A stretch of DNA of 64,000 nt from Burkholderia latens (lineage in GTDB: Bacteria; Pseudomonadota; Gammaproteobacteria; Burkholderiales; Burkholderiaceae): positions 1,612,001 to 1,676,000 of the forward strand of contig NZ_CP013435.1 of assembly GCF_001718795.1 (NCBI RefSeq), in the 5' to 3' direction. A program made the position numbers and the translations under genes. Every line of letters begins with the position of its first letter. The first letter of the stretch is position 1. Shown here in pieces: positions 43,313 to 52,030 of the stretch. Under the pieces are notes generated by a model. It was not told the DNA's origin and did no database searches. It worked only from the letters and a program-made list of their open reading frames with translations.

Positions 43313-43473
43313 TCCAGCTCGCTGCGGCAATGCCACGCTCGGCGCGCCGGCCATTCGGCCAGATTGATTGGCGGCCGAGGTGCGCCGATCATTGACGACA
43401 TCACGCAGCGAAGGCGGGCAACGGCGAGCGCCCGCGTGACGCACCCGGCTGGCGGTCGCGTGCGTGCGGTACG

Positions 43474-44097
43474 TTAATAGGACGACCGGTACGGCGTGCC
43501 CTGGTCGAAGCGGCTCTGCCAATGCGTGAGGTAGCGCGACGCGAGCTGCGGGTTGTTCCACACCACGACGACGTTTTCGGAATTGCGGCTTGCGGCCGAC
43601 GCGCTGTAGTTGAACGAGCCCGTCTCGACGTGCTCGGCGTCGATCACGAGATACTTGTCGTGGTGGATCGCATAGGCATCGATCGTGCGTGTCGGAATGC
43701 CCGCATTGACGAGCAGGTTCAGTGCCTGTTTGCTGCTCTTCGCGCGATTGCCCTTGTCGTCGACGACGACCGCAACATTCACGCCGCGCCGCTTCGCGGC
43801 CAGCAGTGCGCGCGTGACGGGCGGCGACGTGAACGAGTAGGCGGCGACGCGAATCGAACTGCGCGCGGCGCCGATTGCCTTCAGCACGAGCGCCTCGGCG
43901 CCCCCGTCGGGCGAGAACGCCGATTCGACGACCTGCGTGGCCGGCGCTTCGTGGGTCGGAGCCGGCAGCAGCTGCGCGATGAAATCGATCGCCTGTTGCA
44001 ACAGCGATTCGTTATGCGTTTTGCCGAAGGCGGCGAACGGTGTGGCGAGCAGGGAGGCGGCGAGGCAGGCAGCGGCGAGGCGTTGGCGCGTCAACAT
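43474..44097 (-). CDS. Phospholipase D-like/Nuc-type nuclease, single HKD motif, exported
   Basis: 207-aa protein. The signal peptide MLTRQRLAAACLAASLLATPFAAFG precedes a PLDc_2 domain. The HKD motif HHDKYLVIDAEHVETGSFN matches HxKxxxxD...GSxN, with SRNSENVVVVWN after it. AAYSFTSPPVTRALLAAKRRGVNVAVVVDDKGN is the typical upstream block. Single-HKD members such as Nuc act as dimers and cleave DNA/RNA or phosphodiesters. Location periplasmic by the signal peptide. The 407-bp gap to the right (44098-44504) shows no gene. Confidence 0.87.
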   Translation of the reverse strand: MLTRQRLAAACLAASLLATPFAAFGKTHNESLLQQAIDFIAQLLPAPTHEAPATQVVESAFSPDGGAEALVLKAIGAARSSIRVAAYSFTSPPVTRALLAAKRRGVNVAVVVDDKGNRAKSSKQALNLLVNAGIPTRTIDAYAIHHDKYLVIDAEHVETGSFNYSASAASRNSENVVVVWNNPQLASRYLTHWQSRFDQGTPYRSSY

Positions 44098-44504
44098 CTT
44101 GGACAGCGAATGATTTCGAGACAGCGGGCCGTGAGTGTAACGCAGACACGGCGGCGCAGCCACGCCTTCGTGGGAACGAGATGCACAGTCGCGCAGGCGG
44201 CATGCGCGACGTGGCGTGGCGCGTCGTGTCGCCTCTCGTTTGCATTGGCCGGATGGTCGGGCCGGTGCCCGGGTTCGGCGGCGAATGCGTGCGCATGCGC
44301 GCTCGTGTAGATTGCCGCGGCATGGCGGCTTGCGTGCACGCAATCGCAACGGTTAGCGCGCTGCGGTAAGGGTGAACGACCGACACTGCGAGTGGGGCGC
44401 ATCAACTCGAGGGCGCCGGCATGCTCGAACCTATGCGGCGCGTGTACGCGCGCATGCGGGCCGACGGCGGTGATCGACGTGCGGCACGCCCGCAGCATCG
44501 AACA

Positions 44505-44987
44505 TCAGGTATCGCGCGGCCCCCCAGTCTCGCATGCAATCCAGCCGGGCCCGGGTTCCGGCTGCACGTCGTGCGCATCGAGCGGTTCGCCGCACGCCGA
44601 GCACACCGCGACCGCATGCATCAACTGCCCGCAATTGCGATGGCGCAATTGCATCGGCGGCCCCTTGCCGTCGTCCTTCCAGCGATCGCCCCATGTCATC
44701 AGCGCCAGCAGGGCCGGGTAGAGGTCGAGACCTTTTTCCGTCAACCGGTATTCGAAGCGCGGCGGGCGTTCCTGATACGCGCGCTTGACCAGCACGCCTT
44801 CGTCGACGAGTCGCGCCAGCCGCTCGGCCAGGACGTGGCGCGTGAGCCCGAGCTGCGTCTGGAACGCATCGAAGCGGCGGCAGCCGAGAAATGCGTTGCG
44901 CAGGATCAGCATGGTCCAGCGATCGCCGAGCACGGCGAGCGTGCGCGCGACCGAACAGTTCAGCGTGCCGATGTCATCCCATTTCAT
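44505..44987 (-). CDS. HxlR-family transcriptional regulator with Cys-rich tail
   Basis: 160-aa regulator. The HxlR winged HTH (about 10-100) reads CSVARTLAVLGDRWTMLILRNAFLG, RFDAFQTQLGLTRHVLAERLARLVDEGVLVKRAYQ and YRLTEKGLDLYPALLALMTWGDRW. The C-terminal part adds NCGQLMHAVAVCSACGEPLDAHD, three Cys that could form a metal or redox site beyond the usual domain end. Divergent from a thioesterase gene; two GTTC-N7-GAAC dyads lie between them. Confidence 0.9.
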   Translation of the reverse strand: MKWDDIGTLNCSVARTLAVLGDRWTMLILRNAFLGCRRFDAFQTQLGLTRHVLAERLARLVDEGVLVKRAYQERPPRFEYRLTEKGLDLYPALLALMTWGDRWKDDGKGPPMQLRHRNCGQLMHAVAVCSACGEPLDAHDVQPEPGPGWIACETGGPRDT

Positions 44988-45020
44988 GATCGAGTCTCGT
45001 GCGGCGGTTCAGTAAAGGAG

Positions 45021-45041
45021 CGGGTTCGATTATAGAACCCG
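45021..45041. promoter_or_regulatory. HxlR operator candidate overlapping its own -10 box
   Basis: CGGGTTC-GATTATA-GAACCCG, perfect 7-bp arms. On the minus strand the centre supplies TATAAT, the likely -10 of the HxlR gene, so binding would block its promoter. Confidence 0.65.
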
Positions 45042-45100
45042 TGCTCGATTGCCATCGCTGCGGGTTGCGTTGACAAGCCGTGCGCGGTTGTCAATAATTC

Positions 45101-45115
45101 GTTCCAATTTGGAAC
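45101..45115. promoter_or_regulatory. Second HxlR operator candidate at the thioesterase promoter
   Basis: GTTCCAA-T-TTGGAAC, perfect arms. It has the same GTTC-N7-GAAC frame as the dyad at 45021-45041 and lies 41 bp upstream of the thioesterase start. Confidence 0.62.
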
Positions 45116-45156
45116 TTACTAGCGCGCCGACGCGCGTTCAACCAGGAGACAACCCG

Positions 45157-45594
45157 ATGAATCCGCTTTCCCTGTCCGGTCTCGAACTGCTGCGTGCGGC
45201 GGCTGCGGGCGACGTGCCGCTCGCGTCGATTTCGGAGACGATCCCGATGCGGCCGCTCGGTGTGGAGCTCGGTTACGTGAAGATGTCCGCGCGCGCGGAC
45301 GGGCGGCACCTGAATCCGCTCGGCGGTGTGCACGGCGGGTTCGCGGCGACGGTGCTCGATTCGGTCACCGGCTGTGCGGTGCATTCGATGCTCGATGCGG
45401 GCGTCGGCTATGGCACGGTCGATCTCCACGTGAAGATGCTGCGCCCCGTGCCGCGCGACGTCGATCTGATCGCAGAAGGGCGCGTGATTCACCTGTCGCG
45501 TTCGCTGGGCGTCGCGGAAGGGACGTTGAAGACGCCGGACGACAAGATCGTCGCGCATGCATCGGCGACCTGCTTCATTCAACGGCCGCAGTAA
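45157..45594 (+). CDS. PaaI-family (hotdog) acyl-CoA thioesterase
   Basis: 145-aa hotdog-fold thioesterase, ATG 45157 with AGGAG upstream. MRPLGVELGYVKMSARADGRHLNPLGGVHGGFAATVLDS (in parts) carries the GGVHGG motif that forms the active-site helix, and YGTVDLHVKMLRPVPRD is the second strand block. It should hydrolyse a short, medium or aromatic acyl-CoA. Divergent HxlR regulation is inferred from the shared intergenic dyads. Confidence 0.88.
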   Translation: MNPLSLSGLELLRAAAAGDVPLASISETIPMRPLGVELGYVKMSARADGRHLNPLGGVHGGFAATVLDSVTGCAVHSMLDAGVGYGTVDLHVKMLRPVPRDVDLIAEGRVIHLSRSLGVAEGTLKTPDDKIVAHASATCFIQRPQ

Positions 45595-45791
45595 CGGCGC
45601 GGGCACGGGTGAGCTGTTGCACGCTGTTGCAGTGGGCAACGCAGCGGACGGTCAACGGGACGCGGCCTTCATGCGCATCCAGAGTGCCGCCAGCGTATCG
45701 AAGGCCGCCTGTAAGCGCGCGCACCGCCTGTCTGAAGCGCTCGCGTCAATGTGATAGCTTTCCTGCTTTCCACTGACGCCACAGGAACAGC

Positions 45792-46844
45792 ATGGAATAC
45801 CGCACACTCGGCGATTCGGGCATCGAAGTCAGCCTGATCGGTCTCGGCACGATGACGTGGGGCGAGCAGAATTCGGAGCGCGACGCGCACGAGCAGATCG
45901 ATTACGCGCTCGGGCAGGGCGTCACGCTGATCGAGGCCGCGGAAATGTACCCGGTGCCGCCGAAGCCCGATACCCAGGGCCGCACGGAGCAGTACATAGG
46001 CACGTGGCTTGCTCGGCATCGCGCGCAGCGCGACCGGATCGTGCTCGCGACGAAAATCGCGGGCCCGGCGCGGCAGCCGCACAATCCGCGCCATATTCGG
46101 GGCGAAGGCAATCAGTTCGATCGAAAGAACCTGACCGAGGCGCTCGACGGCAGCCTCAAGCGCCTTCAAACCGACTATGTCGACCTGTACCAGCTGCACT
46201 GGCCCGATCGCAGCACGACGACGTTCGGCCGGCCCGCGTATCCGTGGGTCGACGATGCGTACACGGTGCCGATCGAGGAAACCCTCGGCGTGCTCGCGGA
46301 GTTCGTGATGGCCGGCAAGATTCGCGCGATCGGCGTGTCGAACGAAACGCCGTGGGGCGTCGCGCAGTTCCTGCGCGCGGCCGAGAAGCTCGGGCTGCCG
46401 CGCATCGCGAGCATCCAGAATCCGTACAGCCTGCTCAATCGCACGTTCGAAAATGGTCTGTCCGAATTCACGCACCGTGACGGTATCGGCCTGCTCGCGT
46501 ATTCACCGCTTGCGTTTGGCTGGCTAAGCGGCAAATACGAGAATGGCGCGCGTCCGGCCGGGGCGCGCATCACGCTGTTCGAGCGTTTCCAGCGCTACAG
46601 CAAGCCACAGGCCGTCGCAGCGACGTCGCGTTACGTCGCGCTCGCAAAACGTCATGGGCTGTCGCCCGCGCAGCTCGCGCTTGCGTTCGTCAACAGCCGG
46701 CCGTTCGTGCGCAGCAACCTGATCGGCGCGACGTCGCTCGAGCAGCTGAAGGAGAACATCGGCAGCATCGACGTGAAACTGTCCGACGAGATCCTTGCCG
46801 AGATCGACGCGTTGCACGAGTTGCAGCCGAATCCGGCACCGTAA
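45792..46844 (+). CDS. NADP(H)-dependent aldo-keto reductase, Tas-like
   Basis: 350-aa TIM-barrel reductase close to E. coli Tas by order of motifs: VSLIGLGTMTWGEQNSERDAHEQIDYA, AAEMYPVPPKPDTQGRTEQYIGTWL, ATKIAGPAR, RLQTDYVDLYQLHWPDR, IGVSNETPWGV and SIQNPYSLLNRTFE. Catalytic Lys, His and Tyr are in place, but the catalytic Asp of the (I/L)D-x-A-E-M-Y motif is Glu here (LIEAAEMY). Substrate unknown; Tas-like enzymes accept diverse carbonyls. Confidence 0.92.
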   Translation: MEYRTLGDSGIEVSLIGLGTMTWGEQNSERDAHEQIDYALGQGVTLIEAAEMYPVPPKPDTQGRTEQYIGTWLARHRAQRDRIVLATKIAGPARQPHNPRHIRGEGNQFDRKNLTEALDGSLKRLQTDYVDLYQLHWPDRSTTTFGRPAYPWVDDAYTVPIEETLGVLAEFVMAGKIRAIGVSNETPWGVAQFLRAAEKLGLPRIASIQNPYSLLNRTFENGLSEFTHRDGIGLLAYSPLAFGWLSGKYENGARPAGARITLFERFQRYSKPQAVAATSRYVALAKRHGLSPAQLALAFVNSRPFVRSNLIGATSLEQLKENIGSIDVKLSDEILAEIDALHELQPNPAP

Positions 46845-46977
46845 GACGACGAGCGGCCCGCGCGGCGCGAGTGCCGCGGCGGGCCGTGCAGCGCGCGCAT
46901 CCCAGCGCGCTCGCGGCTTTCGCGGTCGCAAACCGGCGGTACATGAATAGGCGGATGCGCCGCGCGCAGACGTGCCG

Positions 46978-48264
46978 TTACCGCATCCCGAGCCGCGTGC
47001 GCGCAACCAGCAGCGCCGCAAGACTCAGCACCGCGCAGCCGATCAGGTAAAGCGCCGGCGACAGCCGATTGCCCGTCGCGCTGATTAGCCAGGTGATGAC
47101 GAACGGCGCGAAGCCGCCGAACAATGTGACGCCCGTGTTGTAGCTGACCGCGAGCCCGGTCGCGCGCGTCTGCGCCGGAAACAGCTCGGCCATCAGCGCC
47201 GGCAGCGCGCCGCAGTACGTCGCCTTCAGCAGGCCGATCCAGATCAGCGCGGCGAGCATCGTCGCGAACGATGCGTGATGCGTGAGCCACGCGAACGTCG
47301 GCCACACGGTCGCGAGCATCAGCACGGCAGCGGCCGCCATCACGCGAATCCGGCCCGTGCGATCCGACAGATGGCCGACGAGCGGCGTGACCAGCGTCAG
47401 CACGAAGCCGGTCGCGAGCGTCGCCGCGAAGCCCGTCGACGCCGGCAGGCCGAGCTGCTTGATCGCGTACGTCGGCATGTACAGCACCATGTAGTTGATT
47501 GCGGTCGAGATCACGAGCACGCCGATCGCCAGCAGCACGCGCATTTTCTGGTCGGCGAACAGTTCACGCACGGGGGCCGCGGAGCGTGCTTGCGTCTTGA
47601 ATTCGATTCCTTCGTCGACGTAGCGGCGGATATAGAGCCCGACCGGTCCGATCGCGAGCCCGAACAGGAACGGCACGCGCCAGCCCCAGCTTTCGAGTTG
47701 CGCGGTGCTCAGCGTTGCGGTCAGCAGCGCACCGAAGCCCGATGCGAGCAGCGTCGCGAGCCCTTGGCTCGCGAACTGCCAGCTCGACATGAAGCCCCGC
47801 CGCTGCGGCGCGTGTTCGACGAGGAACGCGGTCGAGCTCGCGAATTCGCCGCCGGCCGAGAAGCCCTGCATCAGCCGCGACAGCATGATCCCGAGCGGCG
47901 CCAGCACGCCGATCGACGCATAGGTCGGCATCAGCGCGATCAGCAGCGTGCCGGCCATCATCATCGCGATCGACAGCAGCAACGACGCCTTGCGGCCCGC
48001 GCGGTCCGCGTATGCGCCAAGCACGAAGCCGCCGATCGGCCGGATCAGGTAGGACAGGCCGAACGTGCCGAGCGTGAGCAACAGCGATGTCGCTTCGCTC
48101 GTCGCCGGAAAGAACAGTTTGGCGATCGTCACCGCAAAAAAGCCGTAGACGATCAGATCGAACCATTCGAGCGCGTTGCCGATCGACGCGGCGAAGATGA
48201 TGCGCCGGATCTTCGCGGCGCTCGGGCGGGCGGCGTCCTGCGACGTCAGGGTAGTCGTATTCAT
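46978..48264 (-). CDS. MHS-family MFS transporter (metabolite:H+ symporter)
   Basis: 428-aa 12-helix carrier. GNALEWFDLIVYGFFAVTIAKLFFP and TFGLSYLIRPIGGFVLGAYADRAGRKASL are hallmarks of the MHS group (ProP, KgtP, citrate carriers). RLMQGFSAGGEFASSTAFLVEHAP follows in the usual place. It likely brings in an organic acid or related solute with H+. Downstream of an M20 peptidase gene on the same strand (34-bp gap), so it may import that enzyme's peptide-like or N-acyl substrate. Confidence 0.9.
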   Translation of the reverse strand: MNTTTLTSQDAARPSAAKIRRIIFAASIGNALEWFDLIVYGFFAVTIAKLFFPATSEATSLLLTLGTFGLSYLIRPIGGFVLGAYADRAGRKASLLLSIAMMMAGTLLIALMPTYASIGVLAPLGIMLSRLMQGFSAGGEFASSTAFLVEHAPQRRGFMSSWQFASQGLATLLASGFGALLTATLSTAQLESWGWRVPFLFGLAIGPVGLYIRRYVDEGIEFKTQARSAAPVRELFADQKMRVLLAIGVLVISTAINYMVLYMPTYAIKQLGLPASTGFAATLATGFVLTLVTPLVGHLSDRTGRIRVMAAAAVLMLATVWPTFAWLTHHASFATMLAALIWIGLLKATYCGALPALMAELFPAQTRATGLAVSYNTGVTLFGGFAPFVITWLISATGNRLSPALYLIGCAVLSLAALLVARTRLGMR

Positions 48265-48298
48265 CGTATGAGCAGATCCCGAGAAAGGAGCGAACGCG

Positions 48299-49720
48299 TT
48301 AAAGGACGGTGCTGGCCACGGCCGGCGCCGCGCGGCGTGCGGACGGCGGTGCGTCGCCGAGATCCCAGAAGAGGCCGGCCATCATCTGCAGCCCCTCGCG
48401 TACGACGCTCGCGAGCAGATGCTCGTCGGGCGCGTGCTGCGAGCACGCCGGATACGAGTGCGGAATCCACAGCGTCGGCAGTCCGAGCGTGTCCGCGAAC
48501 ACTTCGTTTGGCAGCGTGCCGCCGAGATTGGGCAGGATCGCCGGCTTCTTGCCGGTCGTACGTGCAATCGATGCGACGGCCCAGCGGACCCACGGATCGT
48601 CGGGCGGCAGTCGCGTCGCCGGTGCGCCGCGTTCGACGTCGATCTCGATGTCGGCGAAACCGTGTGCATCGAGATGCGCGCGCAGGTGCGTCTGCAGCGC
48701 TTCCCAGTCGGTGCCGACGACGAAGCGCAACTGGCAGTGCGCATACGCGACGGGCGGAATCGCATTGACCGGATGCTCGGGATTGCCGGCCTTGAACGCG
48801 AGGATCTCGAACGCATTCCAGCCGAACACGCGCTCGGCGGCGCTGAGGCCCGGCTCGCCCCAGTCCGCATCGATCGCGGGGTCGCCCGGGCCGCCGCCGA
48901 CGGACAGATCGGCAAGCGCGGCGCGCACGGCGGCCGGAATCGGCGGCGGGCGCAGCCCGGCAACCCGGATCGCGCCGCGCGCATCGACGAGGCTTGCGAG
49001 TGCGTTCGCGAGCACGGTCGCCGGATTGCGCAGCAGCCCGCCCCAATTGCCGGAGTGATGGGCGCCATCGCGCGCGCGCAGGCTCAGCTTGAAGTTGACC
49101 GAACCGCGCGAGCCGAGGAACACGGTCGGGCGTTCCGCCGTCAGCCGCGGGCCGTCGGATGCGATCAGCACGTCGGCCGCGAGCGCATCGCGCTCCCGGC
49201 GGCACAGTGCGTCGAGGCCCGGCGAACCCGTTTCCTCGCCCATCTCGATCAGCAGCTTCGCGTTGAAGCCGAGCCTGCCGCCGCGGCCGGCGAGCACGCT
49301 CGCCAGCGCGGCGAGGTTGATCGTGTGCTGGCCTTTGTTGTCGGCACTGCCGCGGCCGTACCAGCGATCGCCGTCGACGGTCAGCGTCCACGGCGACAGC
49401 GGCGCGCGCCATTGCGCGTCGTAGCCGCGCACGACGTCGCCGTGGCCGTAGATCAGCACGGTCGGCAGCGCGTCGTCCTCGTGGCGGGACGCCAGCAGAA
49501 ACGGGCCGCCGCCGTCGACGGGGTTGTCGACGATGCGCGACGTAAAACCGAGGCGCGCGGCCTCCGGTGCGATCTCGTCGGTCAGATACGCGCGCAGCGC
49601 GGCGCCTGCGGCGCAGTCCTGACTTTCGGTGCGCAGACCGACACGGCGGCTCAGGGTCGCGAAGAGCGCACCCGATTCGAACTGATTCAATGCGTGCTGA
49701 AGGACGGCGGTGCGGCTCAA
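48299..49720 (-). CDS. M20-family metallopeptidase
   Basis: 473-aa di-zinc hydrolase. Zinc ligands are in IYGHGDVV (His, Asp nearby), GRGSADNKGQH (bridging Asp), the catalytic/metal Glu pair in EMGEETGSPGL, and DVLIASDGP. The C-terminal ligand His is in HSYPACSQHAPDEHLL. The dimerisation domain lies about 215-340. It cleaves a dipeptide, carbamoyl or N-acyl-amino acid. Likely cotranscribed with the MHS carrier and controlled by the divergent LysR protein. Confidence 0.9.
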   Translation of the reverse strand: MSRTAVLQHALNQFESGALFATLSRRVGLRTESQDCAAGAALRAYLTDEIAPEAARLGFTSRIVDNPVDGGGPFLLASRHEDDALPTVLIYGHGDVVRGYDAQWRAPLSPWTLTVDGDRWYGRGSADNKGQHTINLAALASVLAGRGGRLGFNAKLLIEMGEETGSPGLDALCRRERDALAADVLIASDGPRLTAERPTVFLGSRGSVNFKLSLRARDGAHHSGNWGGLLRNPATVLANALASLVDARGAIRVAGLRPPPIPAAVRAALADLSVGGGPGDPAIDADWGEPGLSAAERVFGWNAFEILAFKAGNPEHPVNAIPPVAYAHCQLRFVVGTDWEALQTHLRAHLDAHGFADIEIDVERGAPATRLPPDDPWVRWAVASIARTTGKKPAILPNLGGTLPNEVFADTLGLPTLWIPHSYPACSQHAPDEHLLASVVREGLQMMAGLFWDLGDAPPSARRAAPAVASTVL

Positions 49721-49884
49721 GACGGTCTCCTCTGTCGTTTTGCGAGCCCGGTGCGGCGCGCAGGGTCCAGGTTGCGATCGATTCTAGAAAGCCGTTTTTT
49801 TTGTCACAATGATCGAATTTCGAACCTTTCGTTGCCGAAAAGGCAAAGCGGAGCGGTCCGGTCGACGGCCGCGGAGACACCACG

Positions 49885-50838
49885 ATGACGGCTTTCCTGC
49901 ATGGTCTTGCGCTGCGGTACTTCGTCGAAGTGGCGCGCACCGGGTCGATCAGCGACGCGTCCGCGCGATTGCACGTGGCTGTTTCGGCGATCAGCCGGCA
50001 GATCGCGAAGCTCGAAAGCGAGCTCGGCGCGCCGCTGTTCGAGCGGCGCCCGCGCGGGATGGCGCTGTCCGAGGCCGGCGAACGGCTGCTGGGCTTCGCG
50101 CAGCGCAGTCTGCTGGAAGCCGAGCATGTGATGAAGGAGATCGGCGGGCTGGAGGCGCTGCACGGCAGCCTGCTGAAGATCGCATGCTCGGAAGGGTTCG
50201 CGATCGATTTCCTGCCGGGCGCGCTCGCGAGCTTCAAGGCGCGCCACCCGGGCGTCGATTTCACGGTGTGGGTCGTGTCGCCGGCGGACGCGACGCGGCG
50301 TGTGCGCGACGGCGATGCCGACATCGCGCTGACGTTCAGCCTCGCACCGGAGCAGGGCGTGCGCGTCGAACACGCGGAGCGCGCGCCGATCTTCGCGCTG
50401 GTGCGCCGCGATCACCCGCTCGCCGCGCGCGACGCGGTGTCGCTTGCCGATATCGCCGGCCACCCGCACGTGCTGCCCGAGGCAGGCACGACGGTGCGTC
50501 AGCTGATCGACATCGCGTGCGTGCTCGACGGCCTGATGCTGGAGCCGGAACTGACGAGCAACAACACCGCGGTGATGTACCGCTACGCGCAGCGTACGGG
50601 CGCGGTGATGTTCACGGGCCTGTTGTCGGTGCGCGACCGCATCGACGCGGACGGATTTGTCGTCGTGCCCGTCACGAACCCGCAACTGCGCGAACGGAGC
50701 ATCCAGGTGCAGACCATGGCGGGGCGCGATCTCCCCGCGTCGGTGCGCGCGTTTCGCGACCATCTGGTCGACGCAATGCGTGCCGCGTCGGCGCCGCCGG
50801 TCGCCGCGCGCGGCCCGGGGCGCCCGGGCGTGAGATAA
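49885..50838 (+). CDS. LysR-family transcriptional regulator
   Basis: 317-aa regulator. The N-terminal HTH (about 5-65: RYFVEVARTGSISDASARLHVAVSAISRQIAKLE) is standard. The co-inducer domain starts LKIACSEGFAIDFLPGALASFKARHPGVDF. It is divergent from the M20 peptidase-MHS carrier operon across a 164-bp gap, the classic LysR layout, so it probably activates those genes. Its inducer is unknown. Confidence 0.92.
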   Translation: MTAFLHGLALRYFVEVARTGSISDASARLHVAVSAISRQIAKLESELGAPLFERRPRGMALSEAGERLLGFAQRSLLEAEHVMKEIGGLEALHGSLLKIACSEGFAIDFLPGALASFKARHPGVDFTVWVVSPADATRRVRDGDADIALTFSLAPEQGVRVEHAERAPIFALVRRDHPLAARDAVSLADIAGHPHVLPEAGTTVRQLIDIACVLDGLMLEPELTSNNTAVMYRYAQRTGAVMFTGLLSVRDRIDADGFVVVPVTNPQLRERSIQVQTMAGRDLPASVRAFRDHLVDAMRAASAPPVAARGPGRPGVR

Positions 50839-50902
50839 TCGCGAATCCGCCTTCCGTGCCCGTGCGGCTCGCCGAGCCGCATCGCCCCTGTTCGACGCCG
50901 AA

Positions 50903-52030
50903 TTGAAGAACCTGATTGTCACCCTCGATCGCGCCGGCGAGTTCGACGAGATCATCGACGTGCGTACGCCGCTCGAGTTCGCCGAGGACCACATTCCCGG
51001 CGCGCTGAACGCGCCCGTCCTCAGCAACGAGGAGCGCGTGATCGTCGGCACGATGTACCGGCAGGTGTCGCCGTACGAAGCGACGCGCGTCGGCGCTGCG
51101 ATGGTCGCGCGCAACATCGCGCGCCATCTCGACACCACGTTTGCCGACCGCCCGCGCAACTGGCGGCCGCTGATCTACTGCTGGCGCGGCGGGAAGCGTT
51201 CCGGCTCGATGACTACCTGGTTCAACCTGATCGGCTGGCAGGCGCGCCAGCTCGAGGGCGGCTACAAGGCGTACCGGCGCGCGGTATGCGCGACGCTCGA
51301 CACGCTGCCGACGCGTTTTCGCTACATCGCGCTCGTCGGCCATACGGGATGCGGCAAGACGCGACTGTTGAACGCGCTGCGCGACGAAGGCGCGCAGACG
51401 CTCGATCTCGAGGCGCTCGCGTGCCATCGCGGCTCGCTGCTCGGCGCACTGCCGGGCGTGCCGCAGCCTACGCAGAAGTCGTTCGACTCGGGTCTCGTGA
51501 AGACGCTCGAACGTTTCGACCCCGCGTGGCCGGTATTCGTCGAATCGGAAAGCCGCAAGATCGGGCTTATCCAGTTGCCGCTCGCGCTGCTGGACGCGTT
51601 TCGCGCGGGGCCGTGGGTGCAGGTCGAGGCCGCGCATGACGAGCGCATCGCATTCCTGCTCGACGATTACGCGAACCTGTTCGACGAGCCGGCCGCGTTC
51701 AAGGCGCAGCTTGACCGGCTGATCGGCCTGCACAGCCGGGAAGAGGTCGCGCGCTGGAACGCGATGATCGACGCGAACGCGCGCGCCGAACTGTTTCGCA
51801 CGCTGATCGACAAGCATTACGATCCCGCGTACGCACGCACCAACCGTTCGTCGTACGGCAACCCGAACCGCGTGCTCACGTTCGCGTTCCGGCCGAGTGC
51901 GGCCGACGGGCGGCAGCAGGCGCGCGCGCTGCTCGACGCACTGGAGCAGGCCGGGCTGCCGGCGCTGCCCGCCGCGGGCGCGCATGCCGGATCCGATACC
52001 GACAAAAACCAACCGACCACCACACGATGA
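50903..52030 (+). CDS. selU: tRNA 2-selenouridine synthase (SelU/MnmH)
   Basis: 375-aa enzyme that replaces S with Se at wobble 2-thiouridine of some tRNAs via a geranylated intermediate. The best in-frame start is TTG 50903 (MKNLIVTLDRAGEFDEIIDVRTPLEF). A rhodanese domain (about 5-130) has the active Cys in LIYCWRGGKRSGSM, followed by a P-loop domain with GHTGCGKTRLL, then FVESESRKIGLIQLP. Selenophosphate from SelD is the Se donor; selD is not in this window. Its stop overlaps the permease start (ATGA, 52027-52030). Confidence 0.94.
   Translation: MKNLIVTLDRAGEFDEIIDVRTPLEFAEDHIPGALNAPVLSNEERVIVGTMYRQVSPYEATRVGAAMVARNIARHLDTTFADRPRNWRPLIYCWRGGKRSGSMTTWFNLIGWQARQLEGGYKAYRRAVCATLDTLPTRFRYIALVGHTGCGKTRLLNALRDEGAQTLDLEALACHRGSLLGALPGVPQPTQKSFDSGLVKTLERFDPAWPVFVESESRKIGLIQLPLALLDAFRAGPWVQVEAAHDERIAFLLDDYANLFDEPAAFKAQLDRLIGLHSREEVARWNAMIDANARAELFRTLIDKHYDPAYARTNRSSYGNPNRVLTFAFRPSAADGRQQARALLDALEQAGLPALPAAGAHAGSDTDKNQPTTTR

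Larger units (their letters stand above)
42838..43473. other. 636-bp stretch with one doubtful small ORF and an orphan terminator
   Basis: Apart from the terminator at 43002-43030 and the possible 70-aa membrane protein at 43100-43312, I see no convincing gene. Confidence 0.5.
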
